Positions 16,747-23,529 of a DNA stretch of 24,071 nucleotides are shown here, in pieces. The stretch covers positions 1,108,827 to 1,132,897 of the forward strand of contig CP070719.1 of NCBI GenBank assembly GCA_020350725.1, read 5' to 3'. The first letter of the stretch is position 1, and each line of letters starts with the position of its first letter. The notes under the pieces were generated by a model. That model was not told the DNA's origin, did no database searches, and saw only the letters and a list, made by a program, of their open reading frames with translations. This DNA is from a bacterium. GTDB lineage: Bacteria; BMS3Abin14. Made by a program: the position numbers and the translations under genes.

Positions 16747-18537
16747 ATGACCACGAAAGACTCCTCGAACGTCCTCAGCGAGCTGGCCGGCTCTGACCCC
16801 GAACACTTCACCACCAGACCGGTCATCATGGGCTCCCACGGCATGGTCACCAGCGGCCATTATCTCGGGAGCAGGATCGGTCTCCACATTCTCGAAAACG
16901 GCGGCAACGCCGTGGACGCGGGAGTGGCCATGGGATTCGCCCTGGCCGTCCTGGAGCCCTACATCTACGGGATCGGCGGCGAGGTGCCCATCCTGATCTA
17001 CCTCGCGGAGGAAAAGCGTGTCGTGAGTCTCAGCGGTCAGGGCCCGGCCCCCCGCAACGCCACCATCGAGTGGTTTAAAAAGCAGGGGATCGACACCATC
17101 CCCGGAGACGGTCTCCTTGCCGCGGCGGTCCCCGATGCCGTGTCCACGTGGATTACAGCCCTGTCCCGTTTCGGGACCATGAGCCTGTCCCAGGTCCTGG
17201 AGCCGGCCGTTGATCTGGCAGGGCAGGGATTCCCCATGTTCGAGAGGCTCCGGGCGGCCCTCCAGAAGAGCTCCGGGCACTTTCGGGAGGCATGGCCTTC
17301 CTCCTCTGCGGCCTACATCCCCGAAGGTCGGATCCCGGACAGTGGAGAGAATTACGTCCAGGCCGATCTTGCCGGTATGTTCCGGAAGCTTCTTGACGCG
17401 GAAGCGAGGGAGAAAAAGCGGGGACGCGAGGAGGCGCTGCAGGCGGCCCGCGATGTCTTCTACAGGGGTGAGATCGCCGAAACGATCCTGAAATTCGTCC
17501 GGGAAAACAGGCTTCCCGATTCCACCGGTAGGCGCAACGCCGGACTGCTGGTGAAGGAGGACCTGCGCGATTACGCCACCCGCATCGAGGAGCCCGTTAC
17601 CGCCAGCTACCGGGGTTTCGACGTCTACAAGTGTGGTCCCTGGTGTCAGGGACCGGTCTTTCTCCAGCAGCTGAAACTCCTGGAGGGGTACGATCTCCCC
17701 TCGATGGGGCACAACTCCCCGGAATATATCCACCTCCTCATCGAGGTCGCCAAGCTCGCCTTCGCCGACCGGGAGGCGTTTTACGGGGACCCCGACTTCG
17801 TGGACGTTCCCCTGGATGTCCTATTGTCCGGAGAATACGCAAAGGAACGCCGAAAACTGATCGACCCTGAGAGGGCTTCCCTGGAGATGCGCCCGGGCAA
17901 GGGTCCCTTTTCACCGCCGGTGGAGAGGGAGGGGGGGGCGGATATCCACCGGGGCGACACCACCCACCTGGATGCGGTGGATCGGTGGGGAAACATGATC
18001 GCCGCCACGCCCAGCGGCGGGTGGTTTCGGAGCTCTCCGGTGATCGAGGGCCTCGGTTTTCCCCTCGGGACACGCATGCAGATGTTCTACCTCGATCCCG
18101 ATCACGCCAATTCCCTCCAGCCGGGCAAGCGGCCGAGAACGACTCTGACCCCCTCCCTGGTAATGAGGGATGGCAGACCGTTCATGGTGTTCGGAACACC
18201 GGGAGGGGATCAGCAGGATCAGTGGACGCTGCAGTTCTTCATCAACTGCGTCGATTTCGGCATGGACATGCAGCTGGCCGTGGATGTCCCGACCTTCCAC
18301 TCCAGCCACTTCCCGGCGTCCTTCTATCCCCACAGCGCCCAGGCCGGTACACTCAGCGTGGAGTCCCGGATCCCCGGGGAGACGATCGCCGCTCTGGAGC
18401 GGATGGGGCACACGGTGATCGTCGCCGGGGAGTGGAGCCACGGGCGGGTGCTCGGTATCCGGTACGATGCCGACCGTGGTGTCATGCACGGGGTGGCGTC
18501 GCCGCGGCTGGAGACGGGATACGCGATGGGGTGGTAA
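16747..18537 (+). CDS. Gamma-glutamyltransferase-like Ntn hydrolase (possible oxamate or other amide hydrolase)
   Basis: A 596-residue member of the gamma-glutamyltransferase family, expected to cleave itself before Thr405 (DTTHLDAVDRWG; Thr405-Thr406-His407), giving chains of 404 and 192 residues with Thr405 as nucleophile. The family is also seen in GGNAVDAGVAM and LLEGYDLP. There is no signal peptide, so it is probably cytoplasmic, unlike classical periplasmic GGT. The arginine that binds the glutamate carboxylate in classical GGT (motif REMAP in E. coli) aligns with Gln98 of QGPAP (98-102), so gamma-glutamyl compounds are unlikely substrates. HpxW of Klebsiella, an oxamate amidohydrolase producing oxalate, is in this family; next to a probable oxalate oxidoreductase that role is an appealing hypothesis, not a demonstrated one. 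ATG 16747 has GGAGG six bases upstream; the TTG at 16735 is rejected. Confidence 0.85.
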   Translation: MTTKDSSNVLSELAGSDPEHFTTRPVIMGSHGMVTSGHYLGSRIGLHILENGGNAVDAGVAMGFALAVLEPYIYGIGGEVPILIYLAEEKRVVSLSGQGPAPRNATIEWFKKQGIDTIPGDGLLAAAVPDAVSTWITALSRFGTMSLSQVLEPAVDLAGQGFPMFERLRAALQKSSGHFREAWPSSSAAYIPEGRIPDSGENYVQADLAGMFRKLLDAEAREKKRGREEALQAARDVFYRGEIAETILKFVRENRLPDSTGRRNAGLLVKEDLRDYATRIEEPVTASYRGFDVYKCGPWCQGPVFLQQLKLLEGYDLPSMGHNSPEYIHLLIEVAKLAFADREAFYGDPDFVDVPLDVLLSGEYAKERRKLIDPERASLEMRPGKGPFSPPVEREGGADIHRGDTTHLDAVDRWGNMIAATPSGGWFRSSPVIEGLGFPLGTRMQMFYLDPDHANSLQPGKRPRTTLTPSLVMRDGRPFMVFGTPGGDQQDQWTLQFFINCVDFGMDMQLAVDVPTFHSSHFPASFYPHSAQAGTLSVESRIPGETIAALERMGHTVIVAGEWSHGRVLGIRYDADRGVMHGVASPRLETGYAMGW

Positions 18538-18542
18538 AATCC

Positions 18543-18590
18543 AGTGTCTAGTGTCTAGTGTCTAGTGTCTAGTGTCTAGTGTCTAGTGTC
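18543..18590. repeat. Heptamer tandem repeat (AGTGTCT)n
   Basis: Six perfect AGTGTCT units plus a six-base seventh, starting five bases after the stop codon of the GGT-like gene. Further down, GACACCCGACACCCGAT (18698-18714) is a related short direct repeat. It is a simple-sequence tract of the kind found in repeat-rich spacers; copy number is likely variable. The rest of 18538-18758 shows no gene. Confidence 0.95.
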
Positions 18591-18758
18591 CAGGAACTGC
18601 TTAATTTCTCGGCGTCTTGCTTGAGCGCAGTAGCGGGGAGCTTTCTATCTCTAGAGAAGGTTGAAGCGAGTGGAGCAAATGAGCGTGAGAGAACCTGACA
18701 CCCGACACCCGATCCGTAATACCTGATATAAGCCAGGATTTACAGGATCATAACGTTA

Positions 18759-18792
18759 AAAGGGCTCCCTCCGTTATCGGAGGGAGCCCTTT
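18759..18792. terminator. Bidirectional intrinsic terminator between convergent genes
   Basis: Perfect 15-bp stem (18759-18773 with 18778-18792) and a TTAT loop, flanked by short T-runs on both strands. It serves ppdK on the minus strand (42 bases after its stop) and can stop read-through from the GGT-like gene. Confidence 0.9.
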
Positions 18793-18834
18793 ATTTGGAC
18801 TAGAGACGAGAAACCTGAAACTGGAAAATATTCT

Positions 18835-21501
18835 CTAAGCGATCGACTCCGGCGCGTACTTCTTCGGGTTCTTCCTCCTCAGGGTCGCCTGGGCCGCGGC
18901 GAGGCGCGCAACCGGCAGCCTGAAAGGCGATCCGCTCACGTAGGTGAGTCCGACCCTGTAACAGAAATCCACCGACCTGGGATCCACCTGTTCTCCGCAG
19001 ATGCCCATCTTCATGTTCGGCTTGATCTTGCGGCTGCTGTCGATGGCCATCTTCATCAGGAGGCCCACACCCTCCTGGTCGATGGTCATGAAGGGATCGT
19101 CATCGAAGATGCCCTGTTCAACATAGTAGGGAAGGAACCTGCCGGCGTCGTCCCTGGACAGGCCGTAGAGGGTCTGTGTCAGGTCGTTGGTGCCGAAGGA
19201 GTAGAAATCGGCTTCCGGGGCAACGGTATGGGCCAGCAGGGCCGCTCTGGCGATCTCGATCATCGTTCCGACGTCGTAGGGGATCTTGACCTTGTAACGC
19301 TTCTCGATCTCGGTTGCCACGCGCACCGTCATCTCGCGCATCACGGTGAGTTCCTTGACGTCTGCGATCAGGGGGATCATTATTTCCGGGACGGCCTTGA
19401 CCTTCTTCTTGGCGACCTGGCAGGCGGCCTCGATGATGGCCTGGACCTGCATCTCGTAGATCTCCGGGTAGGTTATGGCCAGTCTGCAGCCCCTGTGGCC
19501 CAGCATGGGGTTGAACTCGTGCAGGGCTTTGTTCCTTGCCTGGAGCTTCTTGAAGGACACGCCCATCTCCCTGGCAAGTTCCCGGAGCTCCTCGTCGGTC
19601 TTGGGCAGGAACTCGTGCAGGGGCGGATCGAGAAGCCTGATGGTCACCGGCAGACCGTCCATGACCTTGAAGATCTCGATGAAGTCCTTCCTCTGCATGG
19701 GCAGGATCTTTTTCAGGGCCCTTCTCCGACCCTCCTCATCATCGGCCAGGATCATTTCCCGGACAGCCTGGATCCTGTCCTCCTCGAAGAACATGTGCTC
19801 GGTCCTGACCAGTCCGATGCCCTCGGCTCCGAACTTGAGGGCCATGCGGGCGTCCGTGGGGGTGTCGGCGTTGGCCCTTATGCCGAGGTCCCTGATCTCG
19901 TCGGCCCATTTCATGATGGTGTTGAAATCACCCGTCATGTCGGGGGCGACGAGGGGAACCTCCCCGACGATGACCTCTCCCGTCGAGCCGTTAAGGGTGA
20001 TGACGTCCCCCTCCCTGATGGTGGTCGAGTCGACCCAGAAGGATTTCCTCTTCTCATTGATGTTGACGGCTGTGCAGCCGGCCACGCAGGGTTTTCCCAT
20101 TCCCCTGGCCACGACGGCCGCGTGGGACGTCATGCCGCCCCGGGCCGTGAGGATACCCTCGGCGGCGTCCATTCCTCCGATGTCCTCGGGTGAGGTCTCA
20201 GGCCTGACGAGGATCACCTTCTCGCCCTTGGCGGCGGCTTCCTCGGCGTCGTCCGCCGAGAATACGACCTTGCCGACCGCTGCGCCCGGCGAGGCAGGCA
20301 GGCCCTTGGCCAGGATACTCACGTTGGCCTTGGGATCGATCATGGGATGCATGAGGGTCTCGAGAAGGTCCGGGTCGATCCTCATGATGGCCGTCTTCTT
20401 GTCGATCAACCCCTCCTTCACCATCTGGATGGCGATCTTGAGGGAGGCGGCTGCGGTTCGCTTGCCGATCCGGGTCTGAAGCATGTAGAGCTTGCCGTCC
20501 TGGACGGTGAACTCGATGTCCAGCATGTCCCTGTAGTGTTTCTCCAGTTTCTTGTAGATCCTGTCCAGGTCCCTGTAAGCCTCGGGAAGTTTCCTTTTCA
20601 TCTCGTTGATGTGGAGGGGGGTCCTGATCCCGGCCACCACATCCTCGCCCTGGGCGTTGATGAGATATTCCGCGAAGAACCTCTTTTGGCCGGTGGACGG
20701 ATCCCTTGTGAAGCCGACACCGGTTCCCGAGTTCTCGCCCATGTTCCCGAAAACCATAGCCTGGACGTTGCATGCGGTCCCGAGGTCGTGGGAGATGTCG
20801 TTGAGGTTTCTGTAGGTGACGGCCCGGTCGCCGAACCAGGAGTCAAAAACGGCGTTGATGGACAGTCGGAGCTGCTGGAGAGGGTCTTTGGGGAAGTTCT
20901 TGCCCGTTTTCTTGCGGTAGATCTTCTTGAACTCGTCAACAAGTTCAGCGAGATCCTCCGCCGACAGGTCCGTATCCAGGTGAACTCCCTTCTTCTCCTT
21001 CATCTTGTCCAGCGCGTCCTCGAAGACCTGGCGGTCGATCCCCATAACGGTGCTTCCGAACATGGTGATCAGCCTTCTGTATGTGTCATAGGCGAAACGT
21101 TCATTTCCGGTCTTCCTGATGAGGGCCTTAAGGGTCGTGTCGTTCAGGCCGAGGTTCAGCACGGTGTCCATCATGCCGGGCATGGAGAATTTGGAACCCG
21201 AGCGAACGGAGAGGAGCAGGGGATCCTTTGCGTCGCCGAGCTTGGCTCCCATGGACTTCTCCACCTTCTTGAGGTTTGCCAGAACCTGGTCCCACATGCC
21301 TGACGGGTAGGTCTTGTTATCGGCGAAGTAGACATTGCAGGCGTCGGTGGTGATGGTGAATCCGGCGGGGACGGGGATCTTGAGATTGGTCATGTTGGCC
21401 AGTCCGGCCCCCTTGCCGCCCAGCAGGTCCTTCATCTTCCCGGTCCCATCGGCCTTGCCATCGCCAAAGTAGTATACGTATTTTTTCGCTCTTCTCGCCA
21501 T
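18835..21501 (-). CDS. ppdK: Pyruvate, phosphate dikinase
   Basis: An 888-residue PPDK, the normal bacterial length, interconverting pyruvate + ATP + Pi and PEP + AMP + PPi. The N-terminal ATP-grasp domain has GGKGAGLANM (about 28-37) and LLLSVRSGSKFSMPGM; the swivelling phosphohistidine domain has GGMTSHAAVVARG with catalytic His460; the C-terminal TIM barrel has FGTNDLTQT and GICGEQ with catalytic Cys835. AGGGAGG precedes the ATG. The leader is long: a distal promoter with a PdhR-type operator at its start lies about 230 bases upstream, and a perfect TATAAT lies about 50 bases upstream. Oxalate is a classical inhibitor of PPDK as an enolpyruvate analogue, so shared control with a probable oxalate oxidoreductase would make physiological sense. 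Confidence 0.98.
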   Translation of the reverse strand: MARRAKKYVYYFGDGKADGTGKMKDLLGGKGAGLANMTNLKIPVPAGFTITTDACNVYFADNKTYPSGMWDQVLANLKKVEKSMGAKLGDAKDPLLLSVRSGSKFSMPGMMDTVLNLGLNDTTLKALIRKTGNERFAYDTYRRLITMFGSTVMGIDRQVFEDALDKMKEKKGVHLDTDLSAEDLAELVDEFKKIYRKKTGKNFPKDPLQQLRLSINAVFDSWFGDRAVTYRNLNDISHDLGTACNVQAMVFGNMGENSGTGVGFTRDPSTGQKRFFAEYLINAQGEDVVAGIRTPLHINEMKRKLPEAYRDLDRIYKKLEKHYRDMLDIEFTVQDGKLYMLQTRIGKRTAAASLKIAIQMVKEGLIDKKTAIMRIDPDLLETLMHPMIDPKANVSILAKGLPASPGAAVGKVVFSADDAEEAAAKGEKVILVRPETSPEDIGGMDAAEGILTARGGMTSHAAVVARGMGKPCVAGCTAVNINEKRKSFWVDSTTIREGDVITLNGSTGEVIVGEVPLVAPDMTGDFNTIMKWADEIRDLGIRANADTPTDARMALKFGAEGIGLVRTEHMFFEEDRIQAVREMILADDEEGRRRALKKILPMQRKDFIEIFKVMDGLPVTIRLLDPPLHEFLPKTDEELRELAREMGVSFKKLQARNKALHEFNPMLGHRGCRLAITYPEIYEMQVQAIIEAACQVAKKKVKAVPEIMIPLIADVKELTVMREMTVRVATEIEKRYKVKIPYDVGTMIEIARAALLAHTVAPEADFYSFGTNDLTQTLYGLSRDDAGRFLPYYVEQGIFDDDPFMTIDQEGVGLLMKMAIDSSRKIKPNMKMGICGEQVDPRSVDFCYRVGLTYVSGSPFRLPVARLAAAQATLRRKNPKKYAPESIA

Positions 21502-21551
21502 TGCGGTCCCTCCCTAAAACGGTGTTGAGATATGGGTCATATAAGCCCGAA

Positions 21552-21557
21552 ATTATA
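21552..21557 (-). promoter_or_regulatory. Candidate proximal -10 box of ppdK
   Basis: Perfect TATAAT on the minus strand, 51 bases before the ATG. The best -35 is TTGTTT at a short 15-base spacing, so this second promoter is uncertain. It would escape the distal operator. Confidence 0.35.
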
Positions 21558-21714
21558 TATAAAAAGACAGAAAAACAAAACAGCCTATGCACCTTTTCTG
21601 TCGCTTTTCCCTCTTTCCACCCTGTCGTTCCTTTCGGAGCCCATAGCCACCACAGCGGGTAGGGCCCCGCGCCCGGGAACGGAGAGCGGTCCAGGAGCCC
21701 AACTCTTTCGGTCT

Positions 21715-21729
21715 GATGGTCAGACCAAT
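21715..21729 (-). promoter_or_regulatory. Operator 4, PdhR/FadR-type palindrome upstream of ppdK
   Basis: On the minus strand ATTGGTCTGACCATC, core TGGTCTGACCA at 21717-21727. It has the same 12-base word and flanks as operators 1-3 and the same orientation relative to its gene. Predicted transcription from the promoter at 21737-21766 starts near 21730, immediately at this site, as expected for repression. A second nested inverted repeat, GGTCTGA-TGG-TCAGACC (21710-21726), overlaps it. Confidence 0.75.
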
Positions 21730-21736
21730 AGCGCCC

Positions 21737-21766
21737 ATAGTAAATTCTGCCCGTCTGCCTTGTCAA
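21737..21766 (-). promoter_or_regulatory. Distal sigma70-type promoter of ppdK
   Basis: On the minus strand a perfect -35 TTGACA (21766-21761) is followed after 18 bases by TACTAT (21742-21737). The start would fall near 21730, directly at the operator. Confidence 0.6.
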
Positions 21767-21989
21767 TGGATATGTGAAAGGAAAGTTAAGAGCGAGGGAA
21801 CCCGGCCCGACGGGAAGCCCCTTGGATCGTTCGAATGCGCGAGCCTGTGGGATGATCAGAGGTCCGGACACTGCGGTCTTTGGGGTTCTGTGGGGGATGA
21901 AAAGACGGGCAACTATTAGTGAAAGTTCGCATTAGTATCAAGTTAAAACACTAAAATAAAGGATTGTGTAAATAATCACAAAAAAATGC
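21767..21989. other. Spacer between divergent ppdK and small-protein promoters
   Basis: No gene is supported. The right part (21915-21989) turns AT-rich, unlike its surroundings. No hairpin with a T-tract was found. Confidence 0.4.
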
Positions 21990-22029
21990 TTGACATTGAT
22001 CCGGCAGCTTGTTACATTTTTAACAAGCT
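21990..22029 (+). promoter_or_regulatory. Promoter with overlapping 9-bp inverted repeat, before the small-protein pair
   Basis: Perfect -35 TTGACA (21990-21995), 17-base spacer, -10 TACATT (22013-22018). The arms AGCTTGTTA (22006-22014) and TAACAAGCT (22021-22029) form a perfect inverted repeat, six-base gap, across the -10 and expected start. It is a good operator candidate for an unknown regulator, or a 5' hairpin. Confidence 0.55.
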
Positions 22030-22066
22030 TAGAGGGTTAAGATAAGACCCAGAGGAGGTGATTGAG

Positions 22067-22204
22067 ATGCTGGAGTTCATAACAATGCTGATCGTGATGT
22101 CGGTGGCTTTTCTCGGTGCATCCATTACCGTAGCTCTGATCCTGGGGGGCATCATGAAGGCGGGACGCTCCCTTAGAACGGATAAAGTCTCCGAGACGGC
22201 ATAA
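22067..22204 (+). CDS. Small single-span membrane protein (paralogue 1)
   Basis: A 45-residue protein starting MLEFITMLIV, with one hydrophobic span (about 4-29), a GGIMKAGR turn and a polar C-terminus. AGAGGAGGTG lies six bases before the ATG, an excellent ribosome binding site. It is followed by a 41-base gap and a paralogue of identical length (next entry). A small soluble tail on the presumed cytoplasmic side is rich in charged residues. I do not recognise the family; the strong promoter, ribosome binding sites and terminator argue that it is a real gene. Regulation of a membrane enzyme or stress response would be guesswork. Confidence 0.75.
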   Translation: MLEFITMLIVMSVAFLGASITVALILGGIMKAGRSLRTDKVSETA

Positions 22205-22245
22205 ATCGGGAACGAAGGGACGAGGTGAGATAAGGAGGTGGAAAA

Positions 22246-22383
22246 ATGTTGGAGTTCATTACCACACTGGCAGTGATCGCTCTTGTCTTCTGTGCGGCAA
22301 CGGTTTTCGTGGCATTCATCGCCGGCGGCCTTCTCAAGGTGCGGCAGGGGCTTGCCAAGCGGGCGGAGGAGAAGATCCAGTAG
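22246..22383 (+). CDS. Small single-span membrane protein (paralogue 2)
   Basis: A 45-residue protein starting MLEFITTLAV, sharing the first six residues and the GG(I/L)(M/L)K segment at positions 27-31 with the preceding gene. One span (about 5-30), then a basic, amphipathic tail (KVRQGLAKRAEEKIQ). TAAGGAGGTG lies five bases before the ATG. It shares the promoter of paralogue 1 and is ended by the terminator at 22407-22438. Tandem duplication with diverging tails is the simplest origin. Function unknown. Confidence 0.75.
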   Translation: MLEFITTLAVIALVFCAATVFVAFIAGGLLKVRQGLAKRAEEKIQ

Positions 22384-22406
22384 AAAGCATTGACATCGGA
22401 TGTTAA

Positions 22407-22438
22407 CAGGGGAGCCTGCCGGCTCCCCTGTCTCTTTT
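22407..22438 (+). terminator. Intrinsic terminator after the small-protein pair
   Basis: Arms CAGGGGAGCC (22407-22416) and GGCTCCCCTG (22421-22430), loop TGCC, then TCTCTTTT. It closes the two-gene unit and precedes the convergent Sel1-repeat gene. Confidence 0.85.
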
Positions 22439-22570
22439 CCCCTGAAGGACACGGGAAAAGCCTGGATCTCGCCTCCGCCGATGACATTGTATCCCAACTG
22501 GGACGGACCGGGAAGGCAGATGACCGCCTGATGGGACTCTCTGGGGAGATACCGGGTCGAAGGAAAGTGG

Positions 22571-23185
22571 TCAGGGCTCCTTGTGTCCCTCACCCGCCTC
22601 CTCGTATATCAGATTGAGGAGCCGGTACAGCATAAAGTGATCGGGACTGATCTCCCTGATCCGGTCCACCATGGTCAGGGCCATGTCGCGGTTGTCGTTT
22701 TTCAGATAGGAAACGCCCGCCTTGTACAGCCAGTCGACGGCTGCCGCTGTGCTCTCGACGCACCCTATCCCCTCGGCATAATACTGCCCGAGGGTAGCCT
22801 GGCCCTCGGCATAACCCTGCTCCGCCGCCCTGCGACACCACGTGATCGCCTTGGCGTAGTCTCTCTCGACGCCCCATCCGTTCTGGTACATCTTGGCCAG
22901 CATCGTCTGGGCGATGGGATTTCCCTGGCTCGCCGCACGGGTAAGCCAGGCGGCGGCCTCCTCGTAATCCCTCCCGATCCCCTCGCCGTAGAAGTACATG
23001 AATCCGACCTTGAGCTGAGCCTGGACATCCCCCTGCTCGGCGAACGGGGTGAGGAGTGTGAGGGCCGTTACGTAGTCCCTGCTGGCAAAAGCAGCGTTTC
23101 CGTCTGTCATGTCGGCCGGCAAAACCACCGAAGTCAGCAGAAGGACAGCCATGATCGCTGCCGAGAAAATACTGAAGACTCTCAT
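22571..23185 (-). CDS. Secreted Sel1-repeat protein
   Basis: A 204-residue protein with an N-terminal signal peptide (about 1-24, hydrophobic core VFSIFSAAIMAVLLLT, cleavage near VVLPA-D). It is followed by a TPR-like region: first repeat around NAAFASRDYVTALTLL, then three Sel1-type repeats with GFMYFYGEGIGRDYEEA, KMYQNGWGVERDYAKA and QYYAEGIGCVESTAA. Such alpha-solenoids mediate protein-protein contacts, here probably in the periplasm. ATG 23185 is preferred over GTG 23191 because GGAAGG lies five bases upstream of it. A 15-bp palindrome is found 91 bases upstream. No partner is evident. Confidence 0.88.
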   Translation of the reverse strand: MRVFSIFSAAIMAVLLLTSVVLPADMTDGNAAFASRDYVTALTLLTPFAEQGDVQAQLKVGFMYFYGEGIGRDYEEAAAWLTRAASQGNPIAQTMLAKMYQNGWGVERDYAKAITWCRRAAEQGYAEGQATLGQYYAEGIGCVESTAAAVDWLYKAGVSYLKNDNRDMALTMVDRIREISPDHFMLYRLLNLIYEEAGEGHKEP

Positions 23186-23275
23186 CCTCACCTTCCGGTT
23201 CAGAAAAAAACAATGTTTTAAATCCTAATACTAGGTTCCGTTGTGAATGTTACAGCTGTCTGTTTTGAGAGAAAT

Positions 23276-23290
23276 GTTTATCTGATAAAC
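23276..23290 (-). promoter_or_regulatory. Perfect palindrome GTTTATC-T-GATAAAC upstream of the Sel1 gene
   Basis: Seven-base arms around one central base, in the 344-base gap between the Sel1 gene and the PDC-sensor gene. It looks like a dimeric regulator's binding site, but no clear promoter overlaps it and only one copy was seen. Confidence 0.35.
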
Positions 23291-23373
23291 CATCCTGTTC
23301 GTGACGGAGATCAACCGTAACATTGAAGACCTCTGTCCATTCGGATGGGGCGTGGTTGAGAGAAAACGGTCCA

Positions 23374-23415
23374 AAAGGAGGCCTACCTGATCTGACGATC
23401 CGGTAGGCCTCCTTT
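23374..23415 (-). terminator. Intrinsic terminator after the PDC-sensor gene
   Basis: Perfect 14-bp stem (23374-23387 with 23402-23415) with a 14-base loop. On the minus strand it ends CCTTTT, consistent with termination 115 bases after the PDC-sensor stop codon. Confidence 0.8.
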
Positions 23416-23529
23416 GCACTGAAGGTTTCGGGTGATCCTCCTCACCCGGTTTCCTCCTTACGGTAAGCTCAGCTTTGACCGATCAGGATTTGAGGTCCAC
23501 GAGCTGCGTAAGGGTTACCGGGCGGAAAA

